IMG/VR virus record: IMGVR_UViG_3300010372_000245
Span: 1-41,569 of that record
Reading direction: 5' to 3' (one strand)
Length of the DNA stretch: 41,569 nt
Source: a virus
Position 1 is the stretch's first letter, and every line of letters begins with the position of its first letter. The notes under the pieces are model-generated. The model saw nothing but the letters and a program-made list of their open reading frames with translations. It did no database searches and was not told where the DNA came from. A program made the position numbers and the translations under genes. Positions 39,501 to 41,569 of the stretch are shown one piece after another.

Positions 39501-39582
39501 AAGCGTTGCTTGGTCGTCATTCAGGAGGCAGTTCGTAGCAATCTCATACGATGGGACTAACCGGGTGATGCGCTCGCCATGA
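36490..39582 (+). CDS. Central tail hub protein with C-terminal seven-repeat propeller
   Basis: 1030 aa from ATG 36490. The first ~500 residues are the tail hub (gpJ-like): GTSSKAQTVGFRYSFDIHGA, HILYETYTNRENGRGLDRSM, and a GLITLKLIRDDYD block. A middle of beta-rich modules follows (about 430-730). Residues about 743-1030 consist of seven repeats with consensus W-x-S-I-A-W-S-P...AVA..G..RVMTSPDGINWTLR, a predicted seven-bladed beta-propeller like BNR/sialidase-type repeats. It is the last phage gene and there are no separate tail fibres, so the propeller is a good candidate for receptor binding. Two repeats are identical over 92 bp. Confidence 0.88.
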   Translation: MGTSSKAQTVGFRYSFDIHGALAKSIDGLLQIRASGKVAWSGNATSSQTISINAPNLFGGDKGEGGIQGQFDLMMGDEAQPLNTRLAAALGGGLVPNFRGFAGFFYSGLVTSINPYPKKWETLSYRRMAGWDGAVWYPETCAIDLAGGQVRAMNPAHILYETYTNRENGRGLDRSMLDDAAWRAAALTLFNEGFGLCIGWKRSQGTLADFRDQICEHIGAYCGPDRNTGLITLKLIRDDYDVEDLPLFDEDSGLLSIEDDETGSAVQAPSQLYVEFVDAITGKKRRARAVNPAIAQVQGGPSSETKSYPAIPTGDLAARVAQRDMRVKASNLRKYKVKLDRRAANIGPADPFRIRSLKRGIAEVVVRAGRIEDGTLVNGTITITCLQDVFGLPSSSFVVVPPSGYVPPDRTPYAPTLRRLMEVPYRELAGLIDQANLSLLDVTAAWAVSLAARPSGLSLSYSLLTRPGTSGSFTDRGTADWCPTALLVSALPASAGPNVVTVTAALDLDQVAIGQAALLDDEILRVDAINLTTGQVTLARGCADTVPAPHAAGARIWFYDGFEGADETEYTSGVTIQAKLLTNTSEGQLAEGLAVADSLALVGRQGRPYPPGRFQVGGSYYPSAIVGDVAVSFVNRNRLSQADQLIDSAFGDVTPEAGMSYEALLKRADNDLLLARETGLSPLTLSTPYEGQVKLELWALRSGLRSFQAHRHTFNHLLSPGELPVDPNTGVVWQASTTPGSNQWVDVAWSPGLSQWCAVAASGTGNRVMTSPDGINWTLRTSAADLSWQSIAWSPGLSQWCAVAASGTGNRVMTSPDGINWTLRAAAAAQSWRRVIWVPELSIWVAVSDDGATGRVMTSPDGINWTLRTCPLQVWVSIAWSPALGLMVAVSSAGMMTSPDGINWTSVDSPGTASWFSIAWSPLQARFCAVAFDGAKRVMTSEDGHTWVLRDAAAANWWRSVVWADTVNLFVAVAITGTLSDRVMTSPDGINWTARTVPALNSWTSVAWSSFRRQFVAISYDGTNRVMRSP
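38731..38954 (+). repeat. Tandem 92-bp identical repeat inside the hub gene
   Basis: 38731-38822 and 38863-38954 are identical over 92 bp, with a 132-bp period (44 codons). Further, diverged copies of the GTCATGACCAGCCCGGATGG core occur at about 39055, 39173, 39301 and 39437. Confidence 0.9.
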
Positions 39583-39667
39583 TTTGGTAATTCTGTTGCC
39601 CTATGCGCAAAATCGCCATGTCGTTATTTATCGCGCACATGGCGCCAATTTTTCGCGCGGCGCTACA
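39583..39667. other. Right transposon end with putative transposase-binding sites
   Basis: Read inward from 39667, this end carries GCGCGAAAAA (plus-strand TTTTTCGCGC, 39649-39658) and a variant GCGCGATAAA (plus-strand TTTATCGCGC, 39627-39636), matching the left-end motif at 89-98. A perfect 8-bp inverted repeat, CGCCATGT (39614-39621) and ACATGGCG (39637-39644), overlaps them and is followed by a short T run. The same stretch could therefore act as the late-operon terminator. No gene fits here; the tail hub stops at 39582. Confidence 0.6.
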
Positions 39668-39673
39668 GCGTTA
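39668..39673. repeat. Right copy of 6-bp target-site duplication
   Basis: GCGTTA directly follows the terminal CA of the prophage and matches 51-56. Removing the prophage and one copy restores a continuous host palindromic element. Confidence 0.9.
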
Positions 39674-39773
39674 AAAACAAGCTCAAAATGCTCATTTACA
39701 GCTCGTAAACTCCGCTTTTTCGCTTGTTTTTGCCTTGTGCTGGCTGCCTCGCCTACGTTTTTTTAGAGGTGCC
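39674..39773. repeat. Right part of the host palindromic (MITE-like) repeat
   Basis: This segment ends with TTTTTAGAGGTGCC, the inverted copy of 17-30. It also contains an inner inverted repeat, AAAACAAGC (39674-39682) against GCTTGTTTT (39722-39730), around an A+T-rich core. It is the larger portion of the element interrupted by the prophage, and lies between the right phage end and the coaBC promoter region. Confidence 0.7.
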
Positions 39774-39902
39774 TCATCTAGCCAGGCGCCCGCTGTTCCG
39801 CTGCGGGCGCTGTGCTATCGTAGCCCATCTTTTTACACGGGGCCGGCCTGGGGAGGCGTTGGTCACGTGGCGCACATCCACCGGTATATAAAAGGCAGGC
39901 CT
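39774..39902 (+). promoter_or_regulatory. Upstream region of coaBC
   Basis: Host sequence between the repeat element and coaBC. GCGCCCGC (39786-39793) and GCGGGCGC (39803-39810) form a perfect 8-bp hairpin without a T run right after it. TGTGCTATCGT (39811-39821) could be an extended -10 promoter element. The phage lies upstream of this segment, so coaBC probably keeps its own promoter. Confidence 0.45.
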
Positions 39903-41111
39903 ATGCAGCGGCTGTATCGCAAACGCATCATCGTCGGCGTGGGAGGCGGTATTGCTGCCTACAAGAGCGCCGAACTGGTTCGCCGGCTGAAGGATCAGGG
40001 CGCCGAAGTCCGTGTGGTGATGACTCAGGGCGGGCGCGAGTTCATCACCCCGCTGACCCTGCAGGCCCTGTCCGGCCATCCTGTGCACCTCGACCTGCTC
40101 GACCCCGCGGCCGAGGCCGCGATGGGCCATATCGAACTGGCGCGCTGGGCCGACCTGATTCTCATCGCCCCGGCCACTGCCGACCTGATCGCACGCCTGG
40201 CCCAGGGCGTGGCCAATGACCTGCTGACCACCCTGGTACTGGCCACCGATGCACCCATCGCCCTGGCCCCGGCGATGAACCAGGCCATGTGGCGCGACGC
40301 CGCCACCCAGGCCAATCTGGAGCTGCTGCAAGGCCGCGGCATGCGCCTGTTCGGCCCGGCCTCCGGCAGCCAGGCCTGCGGCGACGTCGGTCTTGGCCGC
40401 ATGCTCGAGCCCAACGATCTCGCCCTGCTCGCCGCCGACTGCTTCCAGCGCCAGGCGCTGGACGGTCTGCACATCCTGATCACCGCCGGCCCGACCCAGG
40501 AAAACATCGACCCGGTGCGCTACATCACCAATCACAGCTCCGGCAAGATGGGCTTCGCCCTGGCCGAAGCCGCTGCCGAGGCAGGCGCCAAGGTCACCCT
40601 GGTCAGCGGCCCGGTGCACCTGCCGACACCGGACCGGGTCAGCCGCATCGACGTGGTCAGCGCCCGCGACATGCTGGCCGCCTGCGAAACCGCCATGCCC
40701 TGCGACGTGTTGATCGCCGCTGCAGCAGTGGCCGACTACCGCCCGGAAGTGGTCGCCCAGCACAAATTGAAGAAAGACCCCAGCAGCGGCGAAGGAATGC
40801 TCCTGCAAATGGTGCGCAACCCGGATATCCTCGCCACCATCGCCGGCCGCGACGACCGCCCCTTCAGCGTGGGCTTCGCCGCCGAGACCGAGAACCTGCT
40901 CGAATACGCCTCGCGCAAGCTGCGCGACAAGAATCTCGACCTGATCGTCGCCAACGATGTAGCCAACCCCAGCATCGGCTTCAATAGTGAAGAGAACGCT
41001 ATCACCGTGATCGACCGCGAACTGCAGCAGATCAGCTTCGCCCAGACCAGCAAGGGCAAGATCGCCCGCCAGTTGATCACCCTTATCGCCGAACGACTGA
41101 ACAAGAACTGA
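39903..41111 (+). CDS. coaBC: Bifunctional phosphopantothenoylcysteine decarboxylase/phosphopantothenate-cysteine ligase
   Basis: 402 aa, host gene for coenzyme A synthesis: CoaB joins cysteine to 4'-phosphopantothenate, CoaC decarboxylates the product with FMN. The N-terminal flavoprotein starts [20 protein letters not shown] and has [28 protein letters not shown] and the [15 protein letters not shown] segment with the catalytic Cys. The CoaB half begins [20 protein letters not shown] and includes [10 protein letters not shown] and KLKKDP. Start at 39903 ([10 protein letters not shown]); the longer open frame upstream is non-coding. Two bases separate it from dut. Confidence 0.96.
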   Translation: MQRLYRKRIIVGVGGGIAAYKSAELVRRLKDQGAEVRVVMTQGGREFITPLTLQALSGHPVHLDLLDPAAEAAMGHIELARWADLILIAPATADLIARLAQGVANDLLTTLVLATDAPIALAPAMNQAMWRDAATQANLELLQGRGMRLFGPASGSQACGDVGLGRMLEPNDLALLAADCFQRQALDGLHILITAGPTQENIDPVRYITNHSSGKMGFALAEAAAEAGAKVTLVSGPVHLPTPDRVSRIDVVSARDMLAACETAMPCDVLIAAAAVADYRPEVVAQHKLKKDPSSGEGMLLQMVRNPDILATIAGRDDRPFSVGFAAETENLLEYASRKLRDKNLDLIVANDVANPSIGFNSEENAITVIDRELQQISFAQTSKGKIARQLITLIAERLNKN

Positions 41112-41113
41112 CC

Positions 41114-41569
41114 ATGCACGCTCTGCAAGCCAAGATCCTCGATCCTCGCCTCGGCCAGGAATTCCCGCTGCCGCAATACGCCACCCCCGGTTCGGCCGGC
41201 CTCGACCTGCGCGCCATGCTCAAGGAGGACGTCGTCCTCGAACCGGGTCAGACCGTACTGATCCCCACTGGCCTGTCGATCTACATCGGCGACCCCGGCC
41301 TGGCCGCGATGATCCTGCCGCGCTCGGGCCTGGGCCACAAACACGGCATCGTGCTCGGCAACCTGGTCGGCCTGATCGACTCGGACTACCAGGGCGAGCT
41401 GATGGTGTCGTGCTGGAACCGTGGCCAGACGCCCTTCACCATCGCCATCGGCGAGCGCATCGCGCAGCTGGTGCTGGTACCGGTGGTGCAGGCGCATTTC
41501 GAGCTGGTCGAGCAGTTCGACGAAACCCAACGCGGCGCGGGCGGCTTCGGCCATTCCGGCAGCCACTGA
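41114..41569 (+). CDS. dut: dUTP diphosphatase
   Basis: 151 aa, complete, ending at the last base of the window. It hydrolyses dUTP to dUMP and PPi, keeping uracil out of DNA. All five trimeric dUTPase motifs are visible: [48 protein letters not shown] and the Gly-rich C-terminal GAGGFGHSG. It is the usual neighbour of coaBC in Pseudomonas and is a host gene. Confidence 0.97.
   Translation: MHALQAKILDPRLGQEFPLPQYATPGSAGLDLRAMLKEDVVLEPGQTVLIPTGLSIYIGDPGLAAMILPRSGLGHKHGIVLGNLVGLIDSDYQGELMVSCWNRGQTPFTIAIGERIAQLVLVPVVQAHFELVEQFDETQRGAGGFGHSGSH

Larger units (their letters stand above)
57..39667. mobile_element. Complete Mu-like (B3/D3112-type) transposable prophage
   Basis: The element begins TGTGCAGG at 57 and ends CTACA at 39667, so it has the TG...CA termini of Mu-family transposons. 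The hexamer GCGTTA lies directly outside both ends (51-56 and 39668-39673), as expected for a target-site duplication made by a DDE transposase. Inside are transposase A, ATPase B, GemA, Mor, a c repressor, Mu-type head genes and a long-tailed (tape measure plus hub) tail module, all apparently intact. The total of 39,611 bp is usual for this group. The tail genes resemble siphovirus tail genes and there are no Mu sheath genes, which points to B3/D3112-like phages. No gene looks broken, so the prophage may be inducible; that last point is inference. Confidence 0.96.

Noticed and set aside
36490-39582. Invertible tail-fibre (Mu G-type) segment
   Set aside because: No flanking inverted gix-like repeats, no alternative 3' ends and no invertase gene were found.
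57-39667. DNA modification (mom/com) or methyltransferase genes
   Set aside because: No frame with such motifs was seen; the hub ends 85 bp from the right terminus, leaving no room for a mom locus.
39725-39740. TTTTTGCC resembling the late-promoter motif
   Set aside because: It lies outside the prophage in the host repeat and lacks the CGTCmAAATTAC part.
39786-39825. Hairpin upstream of coaBC as an intrinsic terminator
   Set aside because: The stem is strong but neither side is followed directly by a T run; listed only as part of the upstream region.
1-41569. tRNA genes, CRISPR arrays or insertion sequences
   Set aside because: No regularly spaced repeats with unique spacers, cloverleaf-like sequences or IS transposases were recognised; the only transposase is the phage A protein.

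Overview
The window is a complete Mu-like transposable prophage (57-39667, about 39.6 kb) in a Pseudomonas chromosome. The host assignment rests on the right flank, coaBC followed 2 bp later by dut, a gene order known in Pseudomonas, and on the high G+C, NTG-rich coding style. The prophage starts with TG, ends with CA and is flanked by a 6-bp direct repeat GCGTTA (51-56 and 39668-39673). Its gene content and siphovirus-type tail module fit the B3/D3112 group of Pseudomonas transposable siphophages. It has inserted into a host palindromic repeat (17-56 joined to 39674-39773) upstream of coaBC.

Left part, minus strand (171-12088): the early, lytic-replication block reads leftward from a divergent control region at 12089-12196. 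In transcription order it holds a small Ner/BcepMu-gp16-like regulator, an unknown protein, then a long tightly overlapped operon: small regulators, a coiled-coil protein, DDE transposase A, AAA+ ATPase B, several small unknown proteins, DUF3164, an HNH endonuclease, GemA (DUF1018), a zinc-finger protein, a Mor/C late activator, and a small DUF3486-like HTH protein next to the left end. An intrinsic terminator closes the operon at 144-172. Compared with Mu the whole repressor-to-mor block is inverted.

Plus strand (12197-13795): the XRE-type c repressor (TTG start, overlapped by a palindrome) is followed by three genes likely expressed in lysogeny: a membrane-anchored protein sharing a VAGRDY motif with the repressor, a zinc-ribbon membrane protein and a small unknown. 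A minus-strand gene (13599-14012) converges on them.

Late region, plus strand (14192-39582): lysis (holin, transglycosylase endolysin, accessory membrane proteins, Rz/Rz1), packaging (DUF2730, winged HTH, DUF3486, terminase, DUF935 portal), MuF with a C-terminal nuclease-like domain, morphogenesis protein, protease with an internal scaffold start, decoration protein, gpT capsid, neck proteins, tail tube, tail chaperones with a -1 frameshift site, tape measure, tail-tip proteins, and a 1030-residue tail hub ending in seven beta-propeller-like repeats.

The strongest new observation is a motif (T5, then GCCyCGTCmAAATTAC, a constant 19-nt GC-rich spacer and a weakly conserved AGC-containing hexamer) found once before each of three late blocks: lysis, protease and tape measure. 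These match the positions of the Mu Plys, PI and PP promoters, and one Mor/C-type activator is encoded. I found no DNA-modification gene, anti-CRISPR gene, tRNA, CRISPR array or insertion sequence.
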